Below, piece by piece: positions 8,477 to 16,980 of a DNA stretch of 64,000 bases (the first letter of the stretch is position 1; each line of letters opens with the position of its first letter). Source of the DNA: Streptomyces sp. Alt3 (GTDB lineage: Bacteria > Actinomycetota > Actinomycetes > Streptomycetales > Streptomycetaceae); assembly GCF_030719215.1 (NCBI RefSeq), contig NZ_CP120983.1, positions 6,448,001-6,512,000 on the forward strand. Direction: 5' to 3'. The translations under genes and the position numbers were made by a program. The notes below the pieces were generated by a model that made no database searches, was not told where the DNA came from, and saw nothing but the letters and a program-made list of their open reading frames with translations.

Positions 8477-9490
8477 TCACCGGTCCAGCGGCGCACCGTG
8501 CCACTTCCACGAGGTGACACGGTGGCGCCCCGGCAGATCGGCGCGGCCGGTGGACCAGAGCAGCACGGTCCACCGGTCCTCGTCGTCCGGGGCGTCTGGG
8601 AAGAGCCGGGCCAGTACCCGGTCGCAGAGGTCCTGGGGCGGAGCCCAGGAAAGCGACAGCCCGGCGGCGACGTCATAGGTGTGCACGAGGGTCTCCACGA
8701 TGCCCATCGCGGCGAAGCCCTCGGGGTCGGACAGCCCGAACACATGGTGGGAGCGCACGTCCGACGGGGTCGTCCGCACCATCGCGGTCAGCAGGGCCCC
8801 GCTCGCCTCCAGCGTCTGGAGCAGCCCGGGAACGCCCGCATCCGGGTTCGCGAAGATCGAGTTCCCGGGCCCGCCCTCGCGTTCGGACCCGTAGCGGTAG
8901 GGCACCTCACGGTCCTGCGGCGGCCTGCGCGGGCCGAGCTGGACGGCGTAGGCGAAGAGGTCGTCGCTCAGGTGCTCGACGGTCTCCCAGCAGTCCCACG
9001 TCAGACCACCGGCAGGCACCCGCCAGTCCTGGGCGGGGGACCCGGCGAGGGTGTCGGCCGCGAGCCGGACCGCCAGCGACACGTCGTCGGCCGTCACGGG
9101 CAGCCGTGTACCGGTCAGTGCGGCGCGTTCCCCCGCACTGCACTCCACGCAGAACTCGTTGCCCTCCGGGTCGGCGAGCGTCACCCAGCCCCGGCCGTTC
9201 GGCTTGCGGTGGTCGCCCACCGGAGTCGCCCCCAGGGCGAGCAGCCGCTCGACCTCCTCGTCCCGGGTGCGGCCCTCGGGGCGCAGGTCGAGATGGATCC
9301 GGTTCTTGATGCTCTTGGACTCGGGCACCGTGACGAAGAGCAGCGCGCCCCGGGGCGAGTCGACGAGGGCTTCGGGATCACCGGGCTCGTCGTCGTCGGA
9401 CATCGGCGAGCCGAGCACCTCGGACCAGAAGCCGGCGAGCTTGTAGGCGTCGGCACAGTCGATGGTGATGTGCTGTACGAGTGAGGTCAT
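8477..9490 (-). CDS. VOC domain fused to a maleylpyruvate-isomerase/DinB-like domain
   Basis: About 337 residues with two modules. Residues about 1-125 form a glyoxalase/VOC-like domain (HITIDCADAYKLAGFWSEVL, ending DPEGNEFCVE). The C-terminal part resembles the mycothiol-dependent maleylpyruvate isomerase/DinB helical family (WDCWETVEHLSDDLFAYA, then VETLVHTYDVAAGL, where His and Asp could bind metal). I use the ATG at 9490; a GTG three codons earlier at 9499 is possible, and neither has a clear Shine-Dalgarno site. The reaction is unknown. Mycothiol-linked detoxification is an inference from family relatives. Confidence 0.75.
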   Translation of the reverse strand: MTSLVQHITIDCADAYKLAGFWSEVLGSPMSDDDEPGDPEALVDSPRGALLFVTVPESKSIKNRIHLDLRPEGRTRDEEVERLLALGATPVGDHRKPNGRGWVTLADPEGNEFCVECSAGERAALTGTRLPVTADDVSLAVRLAADTLAGSPAQDWRVPAGGLTWDCWETVEHLSDDLFAYAVQLGPRRPPQDREVPYRYGSEREGGPGNSIFANPDAGVPGLLQTLEASGALLTAMVRTTPSDVRSHHVFGLSDPEGFAAMGIVETLVHTYDVAAGLSLSWAPPQDLCDRVLARLFPDAPDDEDRWTVLLWSTGRADLPGRHRVTSWKWHGAPLDR

Positions 9491-9586
9491 GGGCGCCACT
9501 GTCGCCGCTGACCCGGGCCCGGGTCCAGCGAGTTGGACAGCTCGGCCGCGGCGGGTATCCCTGACGGGTCGGGGGTGAACTGCCCT

Positions 9587-9793
9587 TCAGGCCTTGCCGA
9601 ACGCTCCCGCCCTGACGCCGTCCACGAAGGAGGCGAAGGAGGCGACGGGCAGGTTCAGGACGGCGCCGCCCGGGTTCTTGGAGTCGCGGACGGGAACCAC
9701 GCCGTGAGGGCGGGCGAGGTCGGGGGCCACCTCGATGCAGTTGCCGCCGTTCGAGCTGTAGGAGGACCTGTGCCAGCGAGGCTCGTCAGTCAC
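9587..9793 (-). CDS. DUF397 protein
   Basis: A 68-residue protein with the DUF397 pattern WHRSSYSSNGGNCIEVAP and a second half containing VRDSKNPGG. Its GTG start overlaps the stop of the upstream XRE regulator by four bases (GTGA), so they are co-translated. DUF397 proteins are typical small partners of DUF5753-type XRE regulators in Streptomyces, for example in whiJ-like loci. The proposed role is modulation of the partner regulator. Confidence 0.9.
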   Translation of the reverse strand: MTDEPRWHRSSYSSNGGNCIEVAPDLARPHGVVPVRDSKNPGGAVLNLPVASFASFVDGVRAGAFGKA

Positions 9794-10662
9794 GGAACCG
9801 TCCCTTTCATCACCTGGATCATGGCCACGGAAGCCGCCTGCGACAACGCTTCGGCCTGTAGGTGATGGTAGGCGGTCAGCATGGACAGGACATGCGTGGT
9901 CTCGCGGTCCAGGTGTCCCTGGGCCTGGGACTCGGCGTAGCCGACCATGCTGCGGTCAGCCATGGTGAGCAGGTTGACCGGCAGGTTGAACGCTCGCCTC
10001 GCACCCACGTCGAAAGGCGACACCTGGAGCACCGTGTTGGGCAGGGCCGCGAAGTCGACCAGTCGCTGAAGCTGTGCGGCCATGACTTCGGCGCCGCCGA
10101 CCTGGTGCCGAAGGCAACTCTCGTCCATCACCACGAGCATCATCGGCGGCTTGCTTCGCGTGGTTGCGGACTGACGCTCAGCGAGGAACGAGACGCGTTC
10201 CTCGGCCTGTTCGGGAGTGATTGCGCCGCGCTGGACCTCGCCCTGTGCCAGCGCGCGTGCGTACTGGGGTGTTTGCAGAAGCCCCGGGACGAGGCCGATC
10301 TCGAACAGGCGGATCTCTACCGCGCGTTCTTCGAACCCCACGTACTCAGGGAACCCTTCGAGCAGCGAGCCGTTCCGGATCTCGGCCCACTCGCGTTCGA
10401 AGCTGTCCTTGGTGTCTCCGACTCCGAAGGCGAGGTCGGTACTCCGCGAGAAACGCAGAGTCGGAAGCTTGCGGCCGGTTTCCACGGCAGAGACGTGCGT
10501 ACTCGAATACTCCATGCGTGCCGCGAGGTCTTCCTGCTTCCACCCGCGAGCCTCGCGTGACCTGCGTAACCGCGCGCCGTAGGCGGCTTGTGGGCTGCTA
10601 CCGGGGTTCAGCTCCTTGCGGTTCAAAAGGGCTTCCACCAACTTTCCGCTCACGACTGACAC
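9790..10662 (-). CDS. XRE-family regulator with DUF5753 domain
   Basis: A 290-residue regulator. Residues about 25-80 form an XRE helix-turn-helix (YGARLRRSREARGWKQEDLA). The rest is the DUF5753 sensor-like domain with its usual LVPGLLQTPQYARAL motif. The GTG at 10662 is used; no clear Shine-Dalgarno site precedes it, and a GTG three codons later is an alternative. It is coupled to the DUF397 gene downstream and is divergent from a small protein gene at 10734. Such triplets recur across Streptomyces and often act on development or antibiotic production. The target here is unknown. Confidence 0.9.
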   Translation of the reverse strand: MSVVSGKLVEALLNRKELNPGSSPQAAYGARLRRSREARGWKQEDLAARMEYSSTHVSAVETGRKLPTLRFSRSTDLAFGVGDTKDSFEREWAEIRNGSLLEGFPEYVGFEERAVEIRLFEIGLVPGLLQTPQYARALAQGEVQRGAITPEQAEERVSFLAERQSATTRSKPPMMLVVMDESCLRHQVGGAEVMAAQLQRLVDFAALPNTVLQVSPFDVGARRAFNLPVNLLTMADRSMVGYAESQAQGHLDRETTHVLSMLTAYHHLQAEALSQAASVAMIQVMKGTVP

Positions 10663-10733
10663 GTTGAAGAGAGCCTGACTCTAGGCCACGCTGAGCCGCC
10701 TTGGTAGTGGAACGGCTACGGAGTGGAGTCGCA

Positions 10734-10994
10734 ATGGCTGGGGCATACAGCCCTTTTGGCGGACAGAATCCCCCACACCCGCCGCCCCCCGGCACCCTCG
10801 TCGTGGACACCGTCCGTGATGACCGGGTGGGAGAGTTCCGAGGAGTCGCGGGACCCTACTGGTCACTGCGCCCGGTCCGGGGCGGGGCCGAATGGGAGGT
10901 CGATCCGGCGTTCGTACGTCTCGCGACGACGATGGAGCGGCTTCGCGCGGAGAACGCGCGGTGCAACGCCCGGAGCGAAGGACGTTACCTGTGA
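10734..10994 (+). CDS. Small hypothetical protein divergent from the XRE/DUF397 pair
   Basis: An 86-residue soluble protein without a family I can name. The N-terminus is Pro/Gly-rich (GGQNPPHPPPPGTLVVDT). The middle contains GPYWSLRPVRGGAEWEVD, and the C-terminus is a charged helix (RLATTMERLRAENARCNAR). The ATG at 10734 has GGAG five bases upstream. It is divergent from the XRE regulator with about 70 bases between starts, so the regulator may control it. Similar small proteins sit beside XRE/DUF397 pairs in other Streptomyces (memory). A strong hairpin terminator follows. Confidence 0.75.
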   Translation: MAGAYSPFGGQNPPHPPPPGTLVVDTVRDDRVGEFRGVAGPYWSLRPVRGGAEWEVDPAFVRLATTMERLRAENARCNARSEGRYL

Positions 10995-11036
10995 GCCGCC
11001 CGGCCGACGGGTCGTCGTCGGGTGAACCGTACGCGG

Positions 11037-11071
11037 AAGGGGCGGGACGCCCTGTGCGTCCCGCCCCTTTT
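11037..11071. terminator. Strong hairpin terminator between convergent genes
   Basis: A perfect 14-base stem (11037-11050 with 11056-11069) and a 5-base loop run into TTTT on the plus strand. It should terminate the small gene ending at 10994, and probably also ectD read from the other strand. Confidence 0.8.
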
Positions 11072-11086
11072 GACCGTCGTACGCCC

Positions 11087-11980
11087 TTACTTCACCGGGG
11101 TGAAGTCGCGGGCGCCGATGAAGTCGGGCCTGCGGACGGGGGCCGCGAAGGGTTCCTGGGCGGTGTTGTCGACGCTGTTGAAGACGATGAAGACGTTGCT
11201 GCGGGCGTAGGGGGTGATGTTGTCCCCGGAGCCGTGCATGGCGTTGCAGTCGAACCAGGTGGCCGAGCCTGCCTTGCCGGTGAAGAGTTTGATGCCGTGG
11301 CGGTCGGCCATGGCGGTGAGGACCTCGTCGGAGGGGATGCCGGCGTCCTGCATCTGGAGGGACTTCTTGTAGTTGTCCTTGGGTGTCTCGCCGGCGCAGC
11401 CGACGAAGGACTTGTGGGAGCCGGGCATGATCATGAGCCCGCCGTTGGTGTCGAGGTTCTCGGTCAGGGCGATCGAGACGGACACGGCCCGCATGTTGGG
11501 CAGGCCGTCCTCGGCGTGCCAGGTCTCGAAGTCGGAGTGCCAGTAGAAGCCGGAGGCTCCGAAGCCGGGCTTGACGTTGATCCGGGACTGGTGGACGTAG
11601 ACGTCCGAGCCCAGGATCTGGCGGGCGCGGCCCACCACGCGTTCGTCGCGGACCAGTCGGGCGAAGACCTCGCTGAGTTTGTGGACCTCGAAGACGGAAC
11701 GCACGCTCTGCGTCTTGGGTTCGATGATGGAGCGTTCGTCGGCGCGGACCAGCGGGTCGGCGACCAGCCGGTCCAGCTCGGCGCGGTAGCCGGCCACCTC
11801 GTCGGGGGTGACGAGCTGGTCGATGGCGAGGAAGCCGTCGTGCTCGAAGGACTGCAGGTCCTTCGCGGCGATCGGTCCCGGCGCGCCCGGCGCGGACCAG
11901 ATGACCGGGCCCTGGCGGGGAGTGGTCATCTCGGCGGCGCCGCGCGAGGGGTACAGGTCGGCGCGTACATCGGTGGTCAT
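11087..11980 (-). CDS. ectD: Ectoine hydroxylase EctD
   Basis: A 297-residue Fe(II)/2-oxoglutarate dioxygenase that converts ectoine to 5-hydroxyectoine in the cytoplasm. The EctD signature GFYWHSDFETWHAEDG places iron ligands His148 and Asp150; the third ligand is His249 in NAMHGSGDN. It is the last gene of ectABCD and starts three bases after the ectC stop. Its presence means the organism can make hydroxyectoine, a protectant against osmotic and heat stress. Length and motifs match the family; identification is secure. Confidence 0.97.
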   Translation of the reverse strand: MTTDVRADLYPSRGAAEMTTPRQGPVIWSAPGAPGPIAAKDLQSFEHDGFLAIDQLVTPDEVAGYRAELDRLVADPLVRADERSIIEPKTQSVRSVFEVHKLSEVFARLVRDERVVGRARQILGSDVYVHQSRINVKPGFGASGFYWHSDFETWHAEDGLPNMRAVSVSIALTENLDTNGGLMIMPGSHKSFVGCAGETPKDNYKKSLQMQDAGIPSDEVLTAMADRHGIKLFTGKAGSATWFDCNAMHGSGDNITPYARSNVFIVFNSVDNTAQEPFAAPVRRPDFIGARDFTPVK

Positions 11981-11983
11981 GGT

Positions 11984-12382
11984 TCAGCCCTCCTCTGTCA
12001 GCAGCGGGTATACACCGTTCTCGTCGTGGTCCTCCCGTCCGGTGACGGGGGGATTGAAGACGCACACGCAGCGGAAGTCGGTCTTGGGGCGCAGTGTGTG
12101 GTGCTCGTGCCCGTTCAGCAGGTACATCGTCCCGGGGGAGATCCAGTGCTTCTCGCCGGTCTCGTCGTTGGTGAGCTCGGCCTCGCCCTCGGTGCACAGG
12201 ACGGCCTCGATGTGGTTGGCGTACCACATCGACGTCTCCGTGCCCGCGTACAGCACGGTCTCGTGGAGCGAGAAGCCCACCTTCTCCTTGGCGAGCACGA
12301 TGCGCTTGCTCTCCCAGGTACCTGAAGCGGACCTGACGTGCCGGTCGGTGTTCTCGATGTCACTGAAAGATCGGACGATCAC
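11984..12382 (-). CDS. ectC: L-ectoine synthase EctC
   Basis: A 132-residue cupin-fold enzyme that cyclises N-gamma-acetyl-diaminobutyrate to ectoine. The family's N-terminal MIVRSFSDIENTDRHV and the cupin metal-site region around WYANHIEAVLCTEGEAEL are present, as is the conserved PGTMYLLNGHEHHTL. It lies between ectB (62 bases upstream) and ectD (three bases downstream), consistent with one ectABCD transcript. Length is normal for the family. Confidence 0.97.
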   Translation of the reverse strand: MIVRSFSDIENTDRHVRSASGTWESKRIVLAKEKVGFSLHETVLYAGTETSMWYANHIEAVLCTEGEAELTNDETGEKHWISPGTMYLLNGHEHHTLRPKTDFRCVCVFNPPVTGREDHDENGVYPLLTEEG

Positions 12383-12444
12383 GGTGCGATGGTGCCTTTC
12401 TCTTCTGTCCTGCTCATTGGTGCCCGGGCGGGGGAGTACCCCGC

Positions 12445-13707
12445 TCAGGCGGTCTCACGGACGGACCGGGCCAGCGTGCGCAGGCCCTCGTCCAGCTCTT
12501 CGGGGGTGACGGTCAGCGGCGGGAGCAGCTTCACGACCTCGGACTGCGGGCCGGAGGTCTCCAGCAGCAGGCCCAGTTCGAAGGCGCGCTTGCAGACGGC
12601 GGACGCGCGCTCGGGGTCGGTGAACTCCAGGCCCCAGACCAGGCCGCGGCCGCGGAACTGCGCGGTCTCCTCCTCGCCGCAGATAGCCAGCAGTGTCTGC
12701 TCGACCTGTTCGCCGCGGGCCAGGGTCTGCTTCTCCATCTGACCGTCGGCCCAGTACGCGTCGAGCGTGGCGGCGGCGGTGACGAAGGCCGGGTTGTTGC
12801 CCCGGAAGGTCCCGTTGTGCTCGCCCGGCTCCCAGACGTCCAGCTCGCCCTTGAACAGGCACAGCGACATCGGCAGACCGTAACCGCTGATCGACTTCGA
12901 CAGCGTCACGATGTCCGGGACGATCCCGGCCTCCTCGAAGGAGAAGAAACCGCCGGTCCGCCCACAGCCCATCTGGATGTCGTCCACGATCAGGAGCATG
13001 TCCTGGCGGTGGCACAGATCCTGCAGCGCGCGCAGCCACTCGGCGCGGGCCACGTTGATGCCGCCCTCGCCCTGCACCGTCTCCACGATCACCGCGGCCG
13101 GCTTGTTCAGCCCCGACCCCTGGTCCTCCAGCAGCCGCTCGAACCACAGGAAGTCCGGGACCTGACCGTCGAAGTAGTTGTCGAACGGCATCGGCGTGCC
13201 ATGGACCAGCGGGATACCGGCACCGGCCCGCTTGAACGCGTTGCCCGTCACCGCCAGCGAACCCAGCGACATGCCGTGGAAGGCGTTCGTGAACGAGACC
13301 ACCGACTCACGGCCCTTGACCTTACGGGCCAGCTTCAGCGCCGACTCCACGGCGTTCGTGCCCGTCGGACCCGGGAACATCACCTTGTACGGCAGATCAC
13401 GCGGACGCAGGATCACGTTCTCGAACGTCTCCAGGAACGCCCGCTTCGCCGTCGTGGCCATGTCCAGACCGTGCGTGATGCCGTCACGCTCGATGTAGTC
13501 GATCAACGCGCGTTTCAGCACCGGGTTGTTGTGGCCGTAGTTCAGCGAACCGGCACCGGCGAAGAAGTCCAGGTACGAGTGGCCGTCCTCGTCCGTGAGC
13601 CGGGCACCCTGCGCACGGTCGAAGACCGCGGGCCAGCTGCGGCAGTAGCTGCGTACTTCCGACTCAAGGCTCTCGAAGACACTCAGGGCGGGCGGGGTGA
13701 TGGTCAC
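12445..13707 (-). CDS. ectB: Diaminobutyrate-2-oxoglutarate transaminase EctB
   Basis: A 420-residue class III PLP aminotransferase that makes L-2,4-diaminobutyrate from aspartate semialdehyde, using glutamate as amino donor. The PLP lysine is Lys271 in VTLSKSISGYGLPMSL, and the Asp of LLIVDDIQMGCGRTG should hold the PLP nitrogen. It is the second gene of the ectoine operon, 98 bases after ectA. Length and motifs match EctB, so a general acetylornithine-type transaminase is unlikely in this context. Confidence 0.97.
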   Translation of the reverse strand: MTITPPALSVFESLESEVRSYCRSWPAVFDRAQGARLTDEDGHSYLDFFAGAGSLNYGHNNPVLKRALIDYIERDGITHGLDMATTAKRAFLETFENVILRPRDLPYKVMFPGPTGTNAVESALKLARKVKGRESVVSFTNAFHGMSLGSLAVTGNAFKRAGAGIPLVHGTPMPFDNYFDGQVPDFLWFERLLEDQGSGLNKPAAVIVETVQGEGGINVARAEWLRALQDLCHRQDMLLIVDDIQMGCGRTGGFFSFEEAGIVPDIVTLSKSISGYGLPMSLCLFKGELDVWEPGEHNGTFRGNNPAFVTAAATLDAYWADGQMEKQTLARGEQVEQTLLAICGEEETAQFRGRGLVWGLEFTDPERASAVCKRAFELGLLLETSGPQSEVVKLLPPLTVTPEELDEGLRTLARSVRETA

Positions 13708-13805
13708 AGCTGATCTCCTGCTCGAGGGGGGTTGTGACGGGCGGCGGGTCAGGCATGCCCGGGAAAGCCGCGCCCGGGCGGGGCGCGGAGGGGCGCTGGG
13801 AGGTC

Positions 13806-14330
13806 CTAGAAGGGACCGATGCGGTACAGAACCTCCGGCAGGTGCGTCCCCTCGGGAAACAGAGCCCCGTCGAAGAGCACCTCGTGCTCCAGCGGCACGT
13901 CGTGCCGCTGTGCGAAGGACGTGAACAGCCGGTCGGAGGCGGTGTTGTCCGGAGTGATGGTCGTCTCGACCGACGTCAGACCCTGGTCGGAGGCGACCCG
14001 GGTGGTCAGCGCGTCCAGCAGCGTGGCCGCCAGTCCCTTCCCACGGTGGGCCTGGTCGACGGCCACCTGCCAGACGACGAGCGTCCCGGGGCGGTCGGGG
14101 CGGATGTATCCGGTCACGAAGGCGATGGGGTCGCCGTTCTCGTCACGGGCGACCACGGAGGTCGCCGCGAAGTCACGGCACCACAGCAGGTAGCTGTACG
14201 AGGAGTTGAGGTCGAGTACCTCGGAGTCGCGGGCGATGCGCCAGAGCGCGGCTCCGTCCTCCACTCGCGGGGTGTCGATTCTGAGGAATTCGCTTCGGGC
14301 ACGTGCAACATCTGCTGGTGCGGCGGTCAT
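13806..14330 (-). CDS. ectA: Diaminobutyrate acetyltransferase EctA
   Basis: A 174-residue GNAT-family acetyltransferase that N-acetylates L-2,4-diaminobutyrate at the gamma position. The acetyl-CoA loop is in AVDQAHRGKGLAATLLDAL. The ATG at 14330 gives a normal EctA length; upstream in-frame sequence is AT-rich and looks non-coding. No Shine-Dalgarno site is visible before the ATG, so the message may be leaderless. It is the first gene of ectABCD. Osmotic or heat induction is usual for such operons, but no specific operator can be assigned. Confidence 0.95.
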   Translation of the reverse strand: MTAAPADVARARSEFLRIDTPRVEDGAALWRIARDSEVLDLNSSYSYLLWCRDFAATSVVARDENGDPIAFVTGYIRPDRPGTLVVWQVAVDQAHRGKGLAATLLDALTTRVASDQGLTSVETTITPDNTASDRLFTSFAQRHDVPLEHEVLFDGALFPEGTHLPEVLYRIGPF

Positions 14331-14668
14331 GCGAATTGAATTTACCCAGCAAAAATCAAAATTGCATCGCCGCAAGGGGTTGGGTGAGAAGGCCTGCTGT
14401 GTTATCACGCGGGCGCGGACTCGCCTCGACGGGGCGGGGAATCGTGTGTGTTTGTCCGCAATTAATCGGTCATAACGGTCTCGATGTGGGTTCGGTCACA
14501 TCGTTGTAACTCTCATGACACCCGTTCGGATTACGTGGATCCGACCGGCGGGAACTGTGGCGTTTAGGTCTGGAGAACGGGGGAAGAAGAATGCGGGGAG
14601 CTGCTTACGGTAAAGCGGCTCCCCTTTATGCTTCGATTGAATTCGTGACCGTGTGTGCTGAATTGAAT
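14331..14668. other. AT-rich intergenic region: ectA upstream region
   Basis: These 338 bases hold no convincing gene and are clearly richer in A/T than their surroundings. They contain an inverted repeat CGATGTG-N8-CACATCG (14482-14488 and 14497-14503), a possible operator for ectA on the minus strand, and a hairpin at 14595-14624 that probably terminates the aminotransferase gene. I could not place a confident -35/-10 pair for ectA. Confidence 0.5.
14595..14624. terminator. Hairpin downstream of the aminotransferase gene
   Basis: GGGGAGCTGCTT (14595-14606) pairs with AAGCGGCTCCCC (14613-14624) with one G-T wobble. T residues follow on the plus strand. The hairpin lies about 45 bases past the minus-strand aminotransferase stop, before the ectA upstream region. 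Confidence 0.55.
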
Positions 14669-15775
14669 TCAGCTGTTCGGCCAGGTTTCCTCGACAGCTG
14701 CGCGGGCAGCATCGGAATCGGGCGCCCGGCCCGCGTCCGCAAGTGCGGCGCCCAGGGCGGCCAGCGAGGACAGCACCGCCTCCCGCGTCGCGTCCACGCC
14801 GTAGTGGTTGACCCGGATCATCTCCTTCGAGAGCGGCCCGCCTCCCGCGATCAGCGGCAGCGACGGGTCGGCAGCCAAGGCGTGCGCCACCAGTTCCGAG
14901 GCGTCGACACCCGCCGGGGTGCGCAGTGTCGTCGCGACGGGCGCCGCGTCACGGGCCTCGTGGACGTACGGCTCCAGCCCGCCGCCGAGTGCCGTGGCGC
15001 CGGCCCGGGTCGCCGCGGCGGCCGAGGCGTGCCGTGCCATGACCGTGTCCGGACCGTCCGCCCCGATCCGCTCCAGACACGCGTCGAGCGCCAGCATCTC
15101 CAGCTGCGCGGGAGCGTGCGGCAGCGCCCTGCGGCCCCCGTCGATCCAGCGGGCCTTCCAGTCCAGCAGGGAGAGGTAGGACCGGCGCGGGGCCTGCGGG
15201 TTCGCCGCCATCCGCTCCCAGGCCCGCGGGCTCACCGACACCATGGACACCCCGGCCGGGCCGCCCATGGCCTTCTGCGCGCCGATGACGCACAGGTCCA
15301 CCCCCCAGGCGTCCGGCAGCAGCGGCTCCGCGCCGACCGACGCGACGGCGTCCACCATGAACAGCGCCCCGTGCGCCCGGACCGCCTCGCCGATCTCCGC
15401 GACCGGATTGGTGTTGCCGGTCGCCGCCTCGGCGTGCACCAGCGACACGAAGTCGATCTCCGGATGCTCCGCCAGTGCCCGCTCCACCTGCTCGGCGGTG
15501 ACCGCGGAGTGGAAGGGGACCGAGAGGTCGACGACCTCGGCGCCGCAGTCGCGCAGCCAGTCGCCGAAGGTCTGGCCGTACGGACCGGTCACGATGTTCA
15601 GCGCGGTCGAACCGGGCCGGGCGCCGCCCCGGATGCAGCCTTCGAGGGGCAGCAGCGCCTCGCCCTGCATGATGACGACGTCCTGCTCGGTGTCGAGGAG
15701 GCCGGCCACCCGCCGCTCGATCGCTGCGAAACGCGCGGCGGTGAGCGGGGCGAGGTCGAGGAATGGGTGCGTCAC
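14669..15775 (-). CDS. Class V PLP-dependent aminotransferase
   Basis: A 368-residue class V aminotransferase of the alanine-glyoxylate/serine-pyruvate group. The expected PLP lysine is Lys168 in CVIGAQKAMGGPAG, and the cofactor-binding Asp142 is in FMVDAVASVGAEP. The gene is divergent from the amidohydrolase at 15880, with about 100 bases between them. The substrate cannot be read from sequence. Its position beside ectABCD appears conserved in Streptomyces but does not show a role in ectoine synthesis. Confidence 0.85.
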   Translation of the reverse strand: MTHPFLDLAPLTAARFAAIERRVAGLLDTEQDVVIMQGEALLPLEGCIRGGARPGSTALNIVTGPYGQTFGDWLRDCGAEVVDLSVPFHSAVTAEQVERALAEHPEIDFVSLVHAEAATGNTNPVAEIGEAVRAHGALFMVDAVASVGAEPLLPDAWGVDLCVIGAQKAMGGPAGVSMVSVSPRAWERMAANPQAPRRSYLSLLDWKARWIDGGRRALPHAPAQLEMLALDACLERIGADGPDTVMARHASAAAATRAGATALGGGLEPYVHEARDAAPVATTLRTPAGVDASELVAHALAADPSLPLIAGGGPLSKEMIRVNHYGVDATREAVLSSLAALGAALADAGRAPDSDAARAAVEETWPNS

Positions 15776-15879
15776 GGTGGTGCTCTCTTCGGGTCGGCCG
15801 GTGCGCGGTCAGCGCCTGCGTCCGAGGGTACCCAGCACCTCCCGGACCCCCGGGTGGGCCGCCTCGTACAGTGCTGTCC

Positions 15880-16980
15880 ATGAGCGATCAGGAGGCGGCG
15901 CCGGTGCTGCGGATCAAGGGGCGGGTGCTCGTCGGCCCCGACGAGGTCAGGGACGGACTCTGGGCCGTGGACGGCCGGATCACCTACGAGAGGCCCCCGG
16001 GCGCGGACGGCGCCGAGACCCTCACCGGCTGGGCGCTGCCCGGTCTCGTCGACGCCCACTGTCATGTGGGCCTCGACCACCAGGGCCCCGTGGACGCCGC
16101 GACCAGCGAGAAGCAGGCCCTGACCGACCGGGAGGCCGGCACGCTGCTCATCCGGGACGCCGGATCGCCCTCCGACACCCGGTGGGTGGACGAGCGCGAG
16201 GATCTGCCGAAGATCATCAGGGCGGGACGGCACATCGCCAGGACCCGTCGCTACATCCGCAACTTCGCCCATGAGATCGAGCCCGGCGACCTCGTCGCCT
16301 ACGTCGCGCGGGAGGCGCGGCGCGGCGACGGCTGGGTGAAGCTGGTCGGCGACTGGATCGACCGAGACGCCGGGGACCTCACCGCCTGCTGGCCGCGCGG
16401 TGAGGTCGAGGCCGCGATCGCCGAGGCGCACCGGCTCGGGGCAAGGGTCACCGCCCACTGCTTCGCCGAGGACTCGCTGCGCGACCTGGTCGAGGCCGGG
16501 ATCGACTGCGTCGAACACGCGACGGGGCTGACCGAGGACACCATCCCGCTCTTCGCGGAGCGTGGGGTGGCGATCGTCCCCACCCTCGTCAACATCGCCA
16601 CCTTCCCCGCCCTCGCGGCGGGCGGCGAGGCCAAGTTCCCCCGCTGGTCCGCGCACATGCGACGGCTTCACGAGCGCCGGTACGACACCGTGCGCGCGGC
16701 GTACGACGCCGGGATCCCGGTCTTCACCGGCACGGACGCGGGCGGATCGCTGGCGCACGGCCTGATCGCCGACGAGGTCGCCGAACTGGTGAAGGCGGGC
16801 ATTCCCGCCCTGGACGCGCTCTCCGCCACGGCCTGGGGCGCGCGCCGGTGGCTCGGCAGGCCCGCGCTGGAGGAAGGCGCCCCGGCGGACCTCGTGGTGT
16901 ACGACGAGGACCCGAGGGCCGACGTGGGGGTGCTCGCCGCGCCGCGGGCGGTGGTGCTCAACGGGCGGGTGATGGGCTGA
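15880..16980 (+). CDS. Metal-dependent amidohydrolase
   Basis: A 366-residue amidohydrolase-superfamily enzyme. It has the HxH metal motif in GLVDAHCHVGLDH, further metal histidines in ARVTAHCFAE and GIDCVEHATGL, and the distal Asp in PVFTGTDAGGSLAHG. The C-terminal ADLVVYDEDPRADVGVL is typical of the imidazolonepropionase-like branch. I place the start at the ATG at 15880, where the family's N-terminal beta-sandwich begins (APVLRIKGRVLVGPDEV). The substrate is unknown; the branch acts on cyclic amides, dipeptides or similar compounds. Confidence 0.85.
   Translation: MSDQEAAPVLRIKGRVLVGPDEVRDGLWAVDGRITYERPPGADGAETLTGWALPGLVDAHCHVGLDHQGPVDAATSEKQALTDREAGTLLIRDAGSPSDTRWVDEREDLPKIIRAGRHIARTRRYIRNFAHEIEPGDLVAYVAREARRGDGWVKLVGDWIDRDAGDLTACWPRGEVEAAIAEAHRLGARVTAHCFAEDSLRDLVEAGIDCVEHATGLTEDTIPLFAERGVAIVPTLVNIATFPALAAGGEAKFPRWSAHMRRLHERRYDTVRAAYDAGIPVFTGTDAGGSLAHGLIADEVAELVKAGIPALDALSATAWGARRWLGRPALEEGAPADLVVYDEDPRADVGVLAAPRAVVLNGRVMG

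Noticed and set aside
9500..11080. XRE/DUF397 block considered as a classical toxin-antitoxin system
   Set aside because: No toxin fold is recognisable, and the layout matches whiJ-like regulatory pairs.
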